Below, in pieces: positions 1 to 5,712 of a stretch of DNA of 9,687 nt. Position 1 is the first letter of the stretch. Each line of letters begins with the position of its first letter. A model generated the notes under the pieces. That model saw nothing but the letters and a program-made list of their open reading frames with translations, did no database searches and was not told where the DNA came from. The DNA comes from Planctomycetia bacterium (GTDB lineage Bacteria; Planctomycetota; Planctomycetia; Pirellulales; UBA1268). Position numbers and translations under genes: made by a program. The stretch spans positions 1 through 9,687 of the forward strand of contig RFUD01000057.1 of NCBI GenBank assembly GCA_009923125.1. The letters run 5' to 3'.

Positions 1-38
1 GGGGCGGCCGGCGGGGCGGGGCGGGATTTCGGCATGCT
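1..38. other. G-rich spacer downstream of DUF2617 gene
   Basis: This short stretch follows the stop codon of the minus-strand DUF2617 gene and is cut by the window edge. The plus strand carries G runs at 1-4, 13-16, 18-21 and 23-25, the last three separated by single C. The first loop is 8 nt, just longer than the usual 7-nt limit for a canonical quadruplex. No terminator hairpin with a T tract is visible on the minus strand. Confidence 0.3.
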
Positions 39-578
39 TCAGGCCACCTCGAAGAGCGTCTGGCTTTTCACGATGGCCAGATCGTCGGGGAACGTGTGAA
101 AGGCCTGCACGAGCAGGCTCCGCGCCCGCGTCTCGATGTTGAGCCAGCTGATCGCCCCGAGCGCGAGCCGCCCCCCCGACTCGAAACGGTGGAACAGCCC
201 GTGCTTGATCCCCTCGGTGCACAGCTCCTGCTGGAATGTCCAGAACACCTCCGGCGCGACGCTCTCCAGCTGGAAACAGGTCTGGTAGGTCGTGCCTCCG
301 CGACACTCCATGCGGTCGCTCCGCTCGCCGGTGAGGCGATGGGACAGCAGCCGGCGCTTCTGCGGCAACGGGTGGGCGGCGCTCGTCGCGACCTCGCAGA
401 GCGTGAGGCCGTCGCGGCGCCACGTCACCACGTGCCCGGCACTCGTGATCGTCACGTCGGCACGGTAGCCGCCCCGTTCGACCGACCGCGTGGCACAGAT
501 CTCGAACAGCTCGGGATGGAGCGTCCGCCCGTACAACTGGAAGACGAGATCGCTGACTTTCGGTCGGACGGACAGCAC
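39..578 (-). CDS. DUF2617 family protein
   Basis: This encodes a 179-residue soluble protein of unknown function. I place it in DUF2617 from its N-terminus, which reads SVRPKVSDLVFQLYGRTLHP at residues 3-22, followed by ERGGYRADVTITSAGHVVTW (34-53). This family is, from memory, mostly planctomycetal. No signal peptide, membrane segment or catalytic motif is evident. The pattern of alternating strands, with a basic RRDG turn at 54-57, suggests a compact beta-rich domain, but this is inference. The start is GTG at 578. An AGG on the minus strand lies 7 nt upstream of it, and the family motif begins within the first residues, so no longer start is needed. It lies downstream of the CPBP protease gene on the same strand, with a 62-bp gap that contains its own TATAAT box. 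It may therefore be transcribed alone as well as by read-through. Confidence 0.8.
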   Translation of the reverse strand: MLSVRPKVSDLVFQLYGRTLHPELFEICATRSVERGGYRADVTITSAGHVVTWRRDGLTLCEVATSAAHPLPQKRRLLSHRLTGERSDRMECRGGTTYQTCFQLESVAPEVFWTFQQELCTEGIKHGLFHRFESGGRLALGAISWLNIETRARSLLVQAFHTFPDDLAIVKSQTLFEVA

Positions 579-604
579 GGCGTGACCTGCGGCGGGATCG
601 CCCG

Positions 605-610
605 ATTATA
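605..610 (-). promoter_or_regulatory. Candidate -10 box (TATAAT) for the DUF2617 gene
   Basis: The minus strand reads a perfect TATAAT here, inside an A/T island (plus-strand ATTATAAAAA) in otherwise GC-rich DNA. It lies 26 nt before the GTG start at 578, which would give a leader of about 20 nt. The -35 region near 627-634 reads only TGGTGG-like sequence, so the match is one-sided. A weak CCCG/CGGG inverted repeat brackets the box (601-604 and 615-618). Confidence 0.45.
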
Positions 611-640
611 AAAACGGGGTCCCTGTTCCACCACCTGAAA

Positions 641-1522
641 TTACAGCAGCCCCACGATGATGTCGTAGACGGCGTGCGTGCCGGCTGCGATGCCGAATCC
701 CCGCACCAGGAACAGCGTGGCGAAGAAGATGCCCGCCAAGGTGCGAAACGCGAAGCTGTGCAGATCGAGCGTGTCGCCGAGCGGTCCGACATAGTGCGCG
801 GCCGCGAACATGAGGCTCGTGCCGACAACCGCCCACGCCCAAGCTGCCGCGGGCGCCGCGCCGAGTCTGCGACACGCCCAGGCGACGGCCGGCAGGAGCA
901 GCAGTCGAAACAGCACCTCCTCGTAGAGACCCGCGCCGCAGAAGCCCACGAACCGGGCGAACAGCCCTCCGGGCGGCCCCTGCAGAAGCAACGGCGGGCC
1001 GGGCGACACCAGGGGCCAGAACCTGTTTTGCAGCCGTGCCAACCCCACCAGCACGGCCGCGAGCACCAGGCATTCCAGGCACATTCCCAGCAGCACGGCG
1101 GGGCTGAACCGCCACCGGTCGTGCTGCAGGTGATGCCAGGCCAGAAGTCCCACGATCGTGAGCGCCGGCAGCAGAAAGTACTCGCCGAAGCCGAGGGAGT
1201 CGAGCAGTTGACGCAGCCACACGTCGGCTCCGTTCCGCGGCGAGCCCCGGCCGAGCAGCAGCACGCCTCCCTCGTAGGCGAGCACCAGCGGCAGCGTGAA
1301 CGCGAGGCTCGTGAGCGGCGTGCGCGACAGCGCCCAGTAGGTGTCGGCTGCAGGCCCCGTCGGTGGACCCCCGTCCGGATCACCGTCCGCGGCATCGGCC
1401 GGCAGGGCCCGCGACCGATCCGCCACGGTGTCGGGAAGGTCGTGCGTCAGTTCGTCAAGAGCTTGCTCCCAATCGGCGGACAAACCGCGGTCTTCGTCGG
1501 GAGTGAGCGGCGGCGGCGACAA
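641..1522 (-). CDS. CPBP family intramembrane metalloprotease (CAAX/Abi type)
   Basis: This encodes a predicted integral membrane protease of the CPBP/Abi family (PF02517), related to eukaryotic Rce1. Family members are glutamate/histidine-dependent membrane proteases, and their bacterial substrates are mostly unknown. The diagnostic motifs are present and in order: EEVLFR (E201, E202, R206), FAAAH (F239, H243) and GTHAVYD (H283, D287). Hydrophobic helices are visible near residues 72-90, 112-130, 141-163, 190-213, 224-242 and 259-290. A polar, proline- and aspartate-rich N-terminus of about 60 residues precedes the first helix. The start is uncertain. The TTG at 1522 gives 293 residues but has no clear ribosome site. 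An in-frame GTG at 1426 (residue 33) would give 261 residues and still keep every membrane helix. The gene is divergent from folK and is followed by the DUF2617 gene. The function is known only at family level. Confidence 0.85.
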   Translation of the reverse strand: MSPPPLTPDEDRGLSADWEQALDELTHDLPDTVADRSRALPADAADGDPDGGPPTGPAADTYWALSRTPLTSLAFTLPLVLAYEGGVLLLGRGSPRNGADVWLRQLLDSLGFGEYFLLPALTIVGLLAWHHLQHDRWRFSPAVLLGMCLECLVLAAVLVGLARLQNRFWPLVSPGPPLLLQGPPGGLFARFVGFCGAGLYEEVLFRLLLLPAVAWACRRLGAAPAAAWAWAVVGTSLMFAAAHYVGPLGDTLDLHSFAFRTLAGIFFATLFLVRGFGIAAGTHAVYDIIVGLL

Positions 1523-1657
1523 GAACGGGGGTCCGAGAGCGGTCGCGGTGCGACGGTCGCGCGTCGCGCGCGATGCCGCAGGGCCGCAAAAACAACCGAT
1601 TTTTTCGCCGAACCCGCCGGCCCTGGCAAGCCGGCTTCAACGCGGCGATCGCGACGT

Positions 1658-1686
1658 CGCCGCCCGAAAAAAAATTTTGGTCGGCG
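1658..1686. repeat. Imperfect inverted repeat with A8T4 core
   Basis: The arms CGCCG (1658-1662) and CGGCG (1682-1686) are exact complements. Inside them CCC/GGT and AAAA/TTTT continue the pairing with one mismatch and one bulge. The core is A8T4 (1667-1678), a strongly A/T-tract element in very GC-rich DNA. It lies between two divergent genes, so a terminator role is unlikely. A bent-DNA, UP-element or protein-binding role is possible. This reading is structural only. Confidence 0.4.
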
Positions 1687-1743
1687 CGTTCCCGTTTTGC
1701 TCGTGGATTTCGCGGGCGCGGCGCGGCGGCGCGGTCGTCATCC

Positions 1744-1771
1744 TTGACAACCCGCGCGGTGTCTTCAGAAT
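1744..1771 (+). promoter_or_regulatory. Candidate sigma70-type promoter (TTGACA-N16-CAGAAT)
   Basis: A perfect TTGACA lies at 1744-1749. After 16 nt, CAGAAT at 1766-1771 matches four of six -10 positions. Transcription would start near 1778 and run rightward. This is more than 300 nt before the folK start codon, so it would make either a long folK leader or a separate small RNA ending at the structure around 1888-1955. Confidence 0.4.
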
Positions 1772-1777
1772 GCCGCG

Positions 1778-1955
1778 ATCACGCGTTCGTCAGAGTCGCA
1801 CGATCGACATCGCCGTGGTGCCACTGCCCGCACGGTGGTCCGCGGTCGGGAGGACAACCGCTCGATACACGCTGCTCGAATGATTTTGGGGGGCGACGAC
1901 TTGAGGGATCGACAGTCGACGACCTTGGTCGTGGCCTGGATGTCCCCCCCTTTTT
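1778..1955 (+). ncRNA. Candidate small RNA or attenuated folK leader
   Basis: This is an inferred transcript of about 178 nt, bounded by the promoter at 1744-1771 and a terminator-like structure ending in five T. Internal pairings are visible: CCGTG (1813-1817) with CACGG (1831-1835), an alternative GTGG/CCAC at 1815-1824, and ACGACC/GGTCGT at 1919-1932. I do not recognise a known RNA family; it lacks the signatures that I would expect of 4.5S/SRP RNA, and its ends do not pair as in 6S RNA. It could also be the 5' part of a folK-panC-lgt mRNA with conditional termination. There is no support beyond sequence pattern. Confidence 0.27.
1888..1955 (+). terminator. Possible rho-independent terminator or attenuator
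   Basis: GGGGGG (1888-1893) can pair with the C run at 1944-1950, directly followed by TTTTT (1951-1955). A nested hairpin, ACGACC-TT-GGTCGT, lies at 1919-1932. The sequence CGACGAC occurs both at 1894-1900 and 1917-1923, so GTCGT (1928-1932) has two possible partners, giving alternative folds. The 50-nt interior of the outer stem is long for a simple intrinsic terminator, which lowers confidence. The opposite strand has no T tract, so only rightward termination fits. Confidence 0.35.
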
Positions 1956-1983
1956 CGAGCCTGCGCGGGCCGATCGGCCGGCG

Positions 1984-2002
1984 CCGGGTGCTGGCGACCC
2001 GG
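1984..2002. promoter_or_regulatory. Inverted repeat CCGGGT-N7-ACCCGG, candidate operator upstream of folK
   Basis: Two perfectly complementary 6-nt arms are separated by GCTGGCG. The repeat covers the position where the -35 element of the TAGAAT promoter (2012-2017) would lie, which is the usual place for a repressor site. GC-rich DNA yields many short palindromes, so this could be chance. No regulator gene is present in the window. Confidence 0.3.
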
Positions 2003-2011
2003 TGTCGGGGA

Positions 2012-2017
2012 TAGAAT
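2012..2017 (+). promoter_or_regulatory. Candidate -10 box (TAGAAT) for folK operon
   Basis: TAGAAT matches the TATAAT consensus in five of six positions, within GATAGAATCT. Transcription would start near 2024, leaving a leader of about 60 nt before the folK ATG. The -35 side is weak: CTGGCG at 1991-1996, with a 15-nt spacer. Confidence 0.4.
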
Positions 2018-2085
2018 CTCGGGGTCGTGGGACGCGGCCGCTGCTACGCCGACGGCACGACGACTTGGAATCCGGGCGACGAGCC

Positions 2086-3186
2086 ATGGCACGATGCCTG
2101 ATCGGATGCGGTTCGAATCAGGGGAACCCGCGGGGACACTTGGCGGACGCGCTGGAGTTGCTGCGGGCCATGCCGGGCGTGACGGTGGTCACCGCCAGTC
2201 GTCTGCGGGCGACGCGCCCGATCGGCGGCCCGACGGGGCAGGATCCGTTCGTCAACGGCGCAATCCTGATCGACACCGATCTGCCGCCCGCCGACATGCT
2301 CGACATGCTCACGGCGATCGAGAACACGCTCCACCGCGACCGCTCCGATCGCTGGGGGCCGCGGACGATCGATCTCGACCTGTTGCTCTACGATGACGCG
2401 GTGATCGAGCAGGCCGACCTCACAGTGCCCCATCCGCGCATGGCGACCCGGCGGTTCGTCCTCGAGCCGTGTGTGGAGATCGCGCCCGACCTCGTGCATC
2501 CCGTCGCGGGCCGCTCCCTGCGGAGCCTGCTCGCCAACATCTCGCAGCCGCATCCCCACATCGCCGTGGTCGGCGTGCCCGGCAGCGGCGCACCCGAGGT
2601 GGCCGCCACCGTCGCCGATGCGATCCTGGCCCGCGTCATCCACGCGCCCGCCGTGGTACCGTCGCCGAAGCGCGCCGACTTCGCGCGGCACTGGGAGGCG
2701 GCGCTGCGGGAATGCGCGGCGGCACTGCAGGCCGATGCATGGCCCGACGACTCGCACGGCACGGTGACCGACTTCTGGCTCGGCACGTTCCTCGCGGCCG
2801 CCGACGGCCAACTTCCCGCCGCGGAAGCCCGCCGCACCTACGACCGGTTCGCCCGGACGACGATGCCTCCCGGCGTCGTCCTGCTGCTCATCGCCGAGCC
2901 CGCCACGCTCGACGAGCGGCTCGCGTTTCGCCGCCGCACGCCGGCCCCCCAGACCGACATGTTCGCCGACCTCGTCGGGACGGCGACAGCGGTCGCGGAC
3001 GCCCCTCCCGCGGCCACGGCCGACACCGTGGCGATGCTCATCACGATGCAGGACCGCCTGCGGCGGCGACTGCTCGGCGCCGGCCCGGTGCCGGACGACC
3101 GCCGGCGGCCGGTCGTGGCGATCCGTGCCGACGACCTCGGCCAGGCGATGGGCGACGCGGTCGCGGCCGTCGAGGCGATGGCGTGA
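2086..3186 (+). CDS. folK: FolK (HPPK) fused to a degenerate deoxynucleoside-kinase-like domain
   Basis: The N-terminal half (residues 1-150) is 2-amino-4-hydroxy-6-hydroxymethyldihydropteridine pyrophosphokinase. It transfers pyrophosphate from ATP to the pterin alcohol in folate synthesis in the cytoplasm. Motifs are GSNQGNP (9-15), P-x-GP-x4-FVNGAI (45-60), RWGPRTIDLDLLLY (89-102) and VPHPRM (114-119). FolK alone is usually about 160-180 residues, whereas this protein has 366. Residues 158-330 resemble a deoxynucleoside kinase: HIAVVGVPGSG looks like a P-loop strand, TVTDFW (226-231) like the DF/DY segment, and VVLLLIAEPATLDERL (264-279) like the later strand and helix. The P-loop lysine is missing, because GVPGSG is followed by AP rather than KT. 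The second domain is therefore probably not a working kinase. The ATG at 2086 sits directly before the family start and lacks a clear ribosome site. The stop overlaps panC. Confidence 0.94.
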   Translation: MARCLIGCGSNQGNPRGHLADALELLRAMPGVTVVTASRLRATRPIGGPTGQDPFVNGAILIDTDLPPADMLDMLTAIENTLHRDRSDRWGPRTIDLDLLLYDDAVIEQADLTVPHPRMATRRFVLEPCVEIAPDLVHPVAGRSLRSLLANISQPHPHIAVVGVPGSGAPEVAATVADAILARVIHAPAVVPSPKRADFARHWEAALRECAAALQADAWPDDSHGTVTDFWLGTFLAAADGQLPAAEARRTYDRFARTTMPPGVVLLLIAEPATLDERLAFRRRTPAPQTDMFADLVGTATAVADAPPAATADTVAMLITMQDRLRRRLLGAGPVPDDRRRPVVAIRADDLGQAMGDAVAAVEAMA

Positions 3187-4076
3187 CGCCGCCCCCAGCG
3201 TCCGCCGAGGGCGGGCAGACGATCGTCGTGGACGACCCCGGGTGGATGCGGGACGAGGTTCGCCACGCCCGCCAACGCGGGCGGAGAGTCGGTTTCGTGC
3301 CCACGATGGGCGCCCTCCACGCCGGACACGCCAGCCTCGTCGAGGCCGCGGCCCGGGCAGGCGACGACGTGGTCGTGTCGATCTTCGTGAATCCGACGCA
3401 GTTCGGCCCGCACGAGGACTTCACTCGCTATCCGCGGCCGCTGTCCGCGGACATCGGGATGCTCGAGGGGCTCGGTGTGCGCTGGGTGTTCACGCCCGAC
3501 GTGGAGGCGATGTATCCGCTGGGAACGGAGCATCGCGTCACGGTCGGCCGTGCGGCCGAGCCGTTCGAGGGCGCCATGCGGCCCGGACACTTCGCCGGGG
3601 TGGCGACGGTGGTGCAGCGGCTGTTCGAGATCGTGCCGGCCGACATCGCCTACTTCGGTGCGAAGGACTGGCAGCAGACGGTCGTCGTGCGACAGTTGGT
3701 CCGCGACGCGGGCATCCCCATCGAGGTCGTCGTCCTGCCGACGGTGCGCGACGCCGACGGACTCGCACTCAGTTCGCGCAACGCCTATCTGACGCCCGGA
3801 CAGCGGACGCAGGCCGTGGCGCTCGTGGAGGGGCTCGCGGCCGCGGCCGCACGCTGGCACGCCGGCGCCCCGATCACGGTCGCCGAACAGGACCTGCGGG
3901 CGGCACTCGCCCGGCGCGACGTGGCCTGCGACTACGCGGCGATCGTCGATCCGGAGTCGCTCGAGCCGCTCATCGACCCGCGGGGCCCGGCCATCGCACT
4001 GGTGGCCGGACGACTCGGCACGACGCGCCTGCTCGACAATCGCCACCTGCCTCCCCGCGCATCCGGTTCCCCCTGA
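3183..4076 (+). CDS. panC: Pantothenate synthetase
   Basis: This encodes pantoate-beta-alanine ligase, which condenses pantoate with beta-alanine using ATP (via pantoyl adenylate) in the pantothenate/CoA pathway. The protein has 297 residues, near the family norm of about 280. Conserved blocks are PTMGALHAGH (40-49, HIGH-like ATP site), VNPTQFGP (69-76), GHFAGV (135-140), FGAKDWQQ (158-165) and PTVRDADGLALSSRNAYL (186-203, KMSKS-equivalent region with SSRN). The start is GTG at 3183, forming a GTGA overlap with the folK stop. GAGG at 3172-3175 lies 7 nt before it. The later ATG at 3246 would remove the first strand before the PTMG motif, so it is unlikely. The overlap points to translational coupling with folK. 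Folate and pantothenate genes are neighbours in many bacteria. All key motifs look intact. Confidence 0.96.
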   Translation: MTPPPASAEGGQTIVVDDPGWMRDEVRHARQRGRRVGFVPTMGALHAGHASLVEAAARAGDDVVVSIFVNPTQFGPHEDFTRYPRPLSADIGMLEGLGVRWVFTPDVEAMYPLGTEHRVTVGRAAEPFEGAMRPGHFAGVATVVQRLFEIVPADIAYFGAKDWQQTVVVRQLVRDAGIPIEVVVLPTVRDADGLALSSRNAYLTPGQRTQAVALVEGLAAAAARWHAGAPITVAEQDLRAALARRDVACDYAAIVDPESLEPLIDPRGPAIALVAGRLGTTRLLDNRHLPPRASGSP

Positions 4077-4097
4077 GCCACGCCGCAGCCGCAGCCG

Positions 4098-5186
4098 ATG
4101 CTCTCGACGCTGTTCCACATCCCATCGCGGCTCACGCTCGGCGGCTGGTCGCTGCCGCTGTTCGGCGCCGGCGTGCTGCTCGCGGTATGGGCGGTCTGGG
4201 CGGCGGTGGCGGTGGCCCGCTCGATCGCCGCCCGTGGCTGGCGGGAAACCGTGACGGCGCTCGGGCTCCCGCTCGCCGTCACCGGGGGGCTCATCGCCTT
4301 CATCCTGCCGGCACTCGACGACGGGCAGGGTGTTCCGGTTCGGGGGTACGGCGTGATGTTGCTGGCCGCCGCCGCCGCGGGCACGTGGCTGTCGGTCCGC
4401 CGCGGCCGGGCCCTCGGGTTCGATGCCGACACGATCCTCGGGCTGGGCATGGAGATCTTCCTGTGGGGGCTCGTGGGCGCACGGCTGTTCTACGTGCTCG
4501 AGTACCACGAGCAGTTTTTCCGTCCGGGTCGCAGCCTGTGGGCGGCCCTGCCCGAGACCCTCAACCTCGCCGCGGGCGGGCTCGTGGTCTTCGGCTCGCT
4601 GCCGACGGCGGCCCTGGCGGCCTGGCGGTTCGCCGCCCGCCGCCGACTCCCCCTGCTCGATCTCGCCGACTGCATCGCCCCGGGCCTGCTCCTGGGCCTC
4701 GCGCTCGGTCGGCTCGGGTGTTTTCTCAACGGCTGCTGCTACGGTGGGCCGTGTGACCTCCCCTGGGCCGTGCCGTTTCCCCCCCACAGCCCCCCCTGGC
4801 TCGACCAGGCGTCGCGAGGTCTTCTGCCACCGGGCACCGCGGGCTGGAGTCTCCCGGTGCACCCGGCGCAGCTCTACGCGGCCATCGATGCGGCCCTGCT
4901 GTCCGGGCTCGCGGTGGCGTTCACGCCGCTGTCGCGCCGACCGGGCGAGGTCTTCGCCCTCGTCCTCACCCTGCATCCGATTTCCCGGCTGCTCCTCGAA
5001 GCCATCCGGGTGGATGAGCCGCCGGCCCTGGGAACACCCCTGTCGATCTCGCAGCTGATCTCCGTCGGCCTCTTGACCCTGGCGGCGGCCCTCTGGTGGT
5101 GGCTGTCCCGCCAGCCGCTCCGCCCGCTAGACTGCCCGCCGGCCGGGCCATCCTCCGGCAGGCCCATCGAGGAAGCTCCACCATGA
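4098..5186 (+). CDS. lgt: Prolipoprotein diacylglyceryl transferase-like protein (Lgt)
   Basis: Lgt attaches diacylglycerol from phosphatidylglycerol to the lipobox cysteine of prolipoproteins in the inner membrane. Family blocks visible are RGYGVML (82-88), GLVGARLFYVLEY (124-136), GGLVVFGSL (160-168), LGRLGCFLNGCCYG (203-216), PVHPAQLYAA (253-262) and SRLLLEAIRVDEP (296-308). At 362 residues it is longer than E. coli Lgt (about 290). The Y-G block normally near residue 25 lies near residue 84. The first 45 residues, with LGGWSLPLFGAGVLLAVWAV, look like a second copy of that N-terminal helix. In the signature, the asparagine and glutamate of E. coli RLGNFINGE are cysteines here (C208, C213), and C214 follows. 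Similar Lgt-like proteins are known to me from other phyla, so the activity is likely but not assured. It starts 21 bp after panC without a clear ribosome site. Its stop overlaps the CDGSH gene. Confidence 0.88.
   Translation: MLSTLFHIPSRLTLGGWSLPLFGAGVLLAVWAVWAAVAVARSIAARGWRETVTALGLPLAVTGGLIAFILPALDDGQGVPVRGYGVMLLAAAAAGTWLSVRRGRALGFDADTILGLGMEIFLWGLVGARLFYVLEYHEQFFRPGRSLWAALPETLNLAAGGLVVFGSLPTAALAAWRFAARRRLPLLDLADCIAPGLLLGLALGRLGCFLNGCCYGGPCDLPWAVPFPPHSPPWLDQASRGLLPPGTAGWSLPVHPAQLYAAIDAALLSGLAVAFTPLSRRPGEVFALVLTLHPISRLLLEAIRVDEPPALGTPLSISQLISVGLLTLAAALWWWLSRQPLRPLDCPPAGPSSGRPIEEAPP
5169..5175 (+). promoter_or_regulatory. Shine-Dalgarno site GAGGAAG for the CDGSH gene
   Basis: GAGGAAG lies 7 nt before the ATG at 5183 and inside the end of lgt. 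It is the clearest ribosome-binding site in the window and fixes the start of the CDGSH gene at the ATGA overlap. A TAGACT sequence at 5128-5133, also inside lgt, could serve as a weak internal -10 box. Confidence 0.6.
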
Positions 5187-5512
5187 ACCCGTCAAACTCC
5201 CCGGAGAACAGCCCGCAGCTTCCTCACCAGGGGGCTCAGCCGACCCCGGCCGGACCGGACCCCCGCTCGTTCCCGGCTGGCTCGGTCACGGTCCGCTGCC
5301 GGCTCGACGGGCCACTGGTGGTGGAACTGCCGCCGGACGCCGAAACGCTGGGAGTGTTCCTGCGGGTGACCGACCACTTGGGGGCCGAGTACCCGATCCC
5401 GGCCGGGAAGCGGGCGGTTGCCTTGTGTCGCTGCGGGGAAACGAAGACCCGGCCGTTCTGCGACGGCTCCCACAAGACATGTGGCTTTCAAGCGGCGGAA
5501 ACAGCCCCCTGA
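5183..5512 (+). CDS. CDGSH iron-sulfur domain protein
   Basis: This encodes a 109-residue soluble protein that should bind a 2Fe-2S cluster through three cysteines and one histidine. The motif CRCGETKTRPFCDGSH occupies residues 82-97, with ligands C82, C84, C93 and H97, all intact. An upstream DGPLVVELP strand (42-50) matches the small beta domain that precedes the motif in bacterial members. The first 34 residues are polar and rich in proline, serine and asparagine, with no signal peptide, so they are probably a flexible tail. The family serves in redox or Fe-S handling, and the specific role here is unknown. The start is ATG at 5183, which overlaps the lgt stop as ATGA and has a good ribosome site. 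It is the last gene of the folK-panC-lgt group. No strong terminator follows, only a CCGTTC-TGT-GAACGG hairpin at 5573-5587 without a T run. Confidence 0.92.
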   Translation: MNPSNSPENSPQLPHQGAQPTPAGPDPRSFPAGSVTVRCRLDGPLVVELPPDAETLGVFLRVTDHLGAEYPIPAGKRAVALCRCGETKTRPFCDGSHKTCGFQAAETAP

Positions 5513-5572
5513 GCAACGCTCCGTCGGCCGTCGGCAGGGCGTCGGACGGGCCGATTGTGCCGTCTGGGGGAC

Positions 5573-5587
5573 CCGTTCTGTGAACGG
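5573..5587. repeat. Hairpin CCGTTC-TGT-GAACGG after the CDGSH gene
   Basis: The 6-bp perfect stem with a 3-nt loop lies 60 bp after the CDGSH stop. It is followed by AAACTCTTCC, so it lacks the U tract of an intrinsic terminator. It may be an mRNA 3'-end stabiliser or a factor-dependent termination site. It may also be a binding site ahead of the RND gene. Confidence 0.35.
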
Positions 5588-5639
5588 AAACTCTTCCCGC
5601 TGAAACACTTAGGGCCGACATCGCGACTGGAAATCTGCT

Positions 5640-5712
5640 TTCCGAGGGTCGGAACGATATGGACTGACCCCGAAATCCCCTGTACGGTTCAGGGGTGCGG
5701 CGCGAGGATTTC
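5640..5712 (+). promoter_or_regulatory. Structured leader upstream of the RND gene
   Basis: Several inverted repeats are packed just before the RND start: TTCCG-AGGGT-CGGAA (5640-5654), GGGTC (5646-5650) with GACCC (5666-5670), and CCCCTG-N7-CAGGGG (5677-5695). GAAATCC (5672-5678) can also pair with GGATTTC (5706-5712), enclosing the inner CCTG/CAGG part of the last hairpin. GGGTC shares bases with the first hairpin, so some of these exclude each other. The fold ends 21 nt before the ATG, and no Shine-Dalgarno site follows it. A role in translation or transcription control is inference. Confidence 0.35.

Larger units (their letters stand above)
1523..2085. other. Divergent intergenic region between CPBP gene and folK
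   Basis: No convincing gene lies in this 563-bp region; the open frames crossing it lack family similarity that I can recognise. It holds several non-coding signals. There are A/T tracts at 1588-1592 and 1600-1605, and a hairpin-like A8T4 block at 1658-1686. A sigma70-like promoter lies at 1744-1771. A G6...C7-T5 structure spans 1888-1955. A 12-bp palindrome, GGCCGATCGGCC, lies at 1968-1979, next to CCGGCGCCGG at 1978-1987. An inverted repeat at 1984-2002 precedes a TAGAAT box at 2012-2017. The region must hold the promoter for the leftward CPBP gene, but I found no strong -10 for it. Confidence 0.6.

Noticed and set aside
641..1522. Abi-type phage defence role for the CPBP protease
   Set aside because: CPBP proteins are often labelled Abi, but no phage, toxin or other defence gene is nearby, and the neighbour is an unrelated DUF2617 gene.
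1778..1955. 6S RNA or SRP RNA identity for the candidate small RNA
   Set aside because: The 5' and 3' ends do not pair as in 6S RNA, and the conserved SRP core sequence is absent.
1573..2085. Upstream extension of folK by 171 codons
   Set aside because: The extension is Arg-rich without similarity, crosses the A/T tracts and promoter-like signals, and the FolK family begins exactly at the ATG at 2086.
2838..4976. Minus-strand open frame of 712 codons opposite panC and lgt
   Set aside because: The translation is Arg/Gly/Glu-rich without motifs, while panC and lgt on the plus strand are clear.
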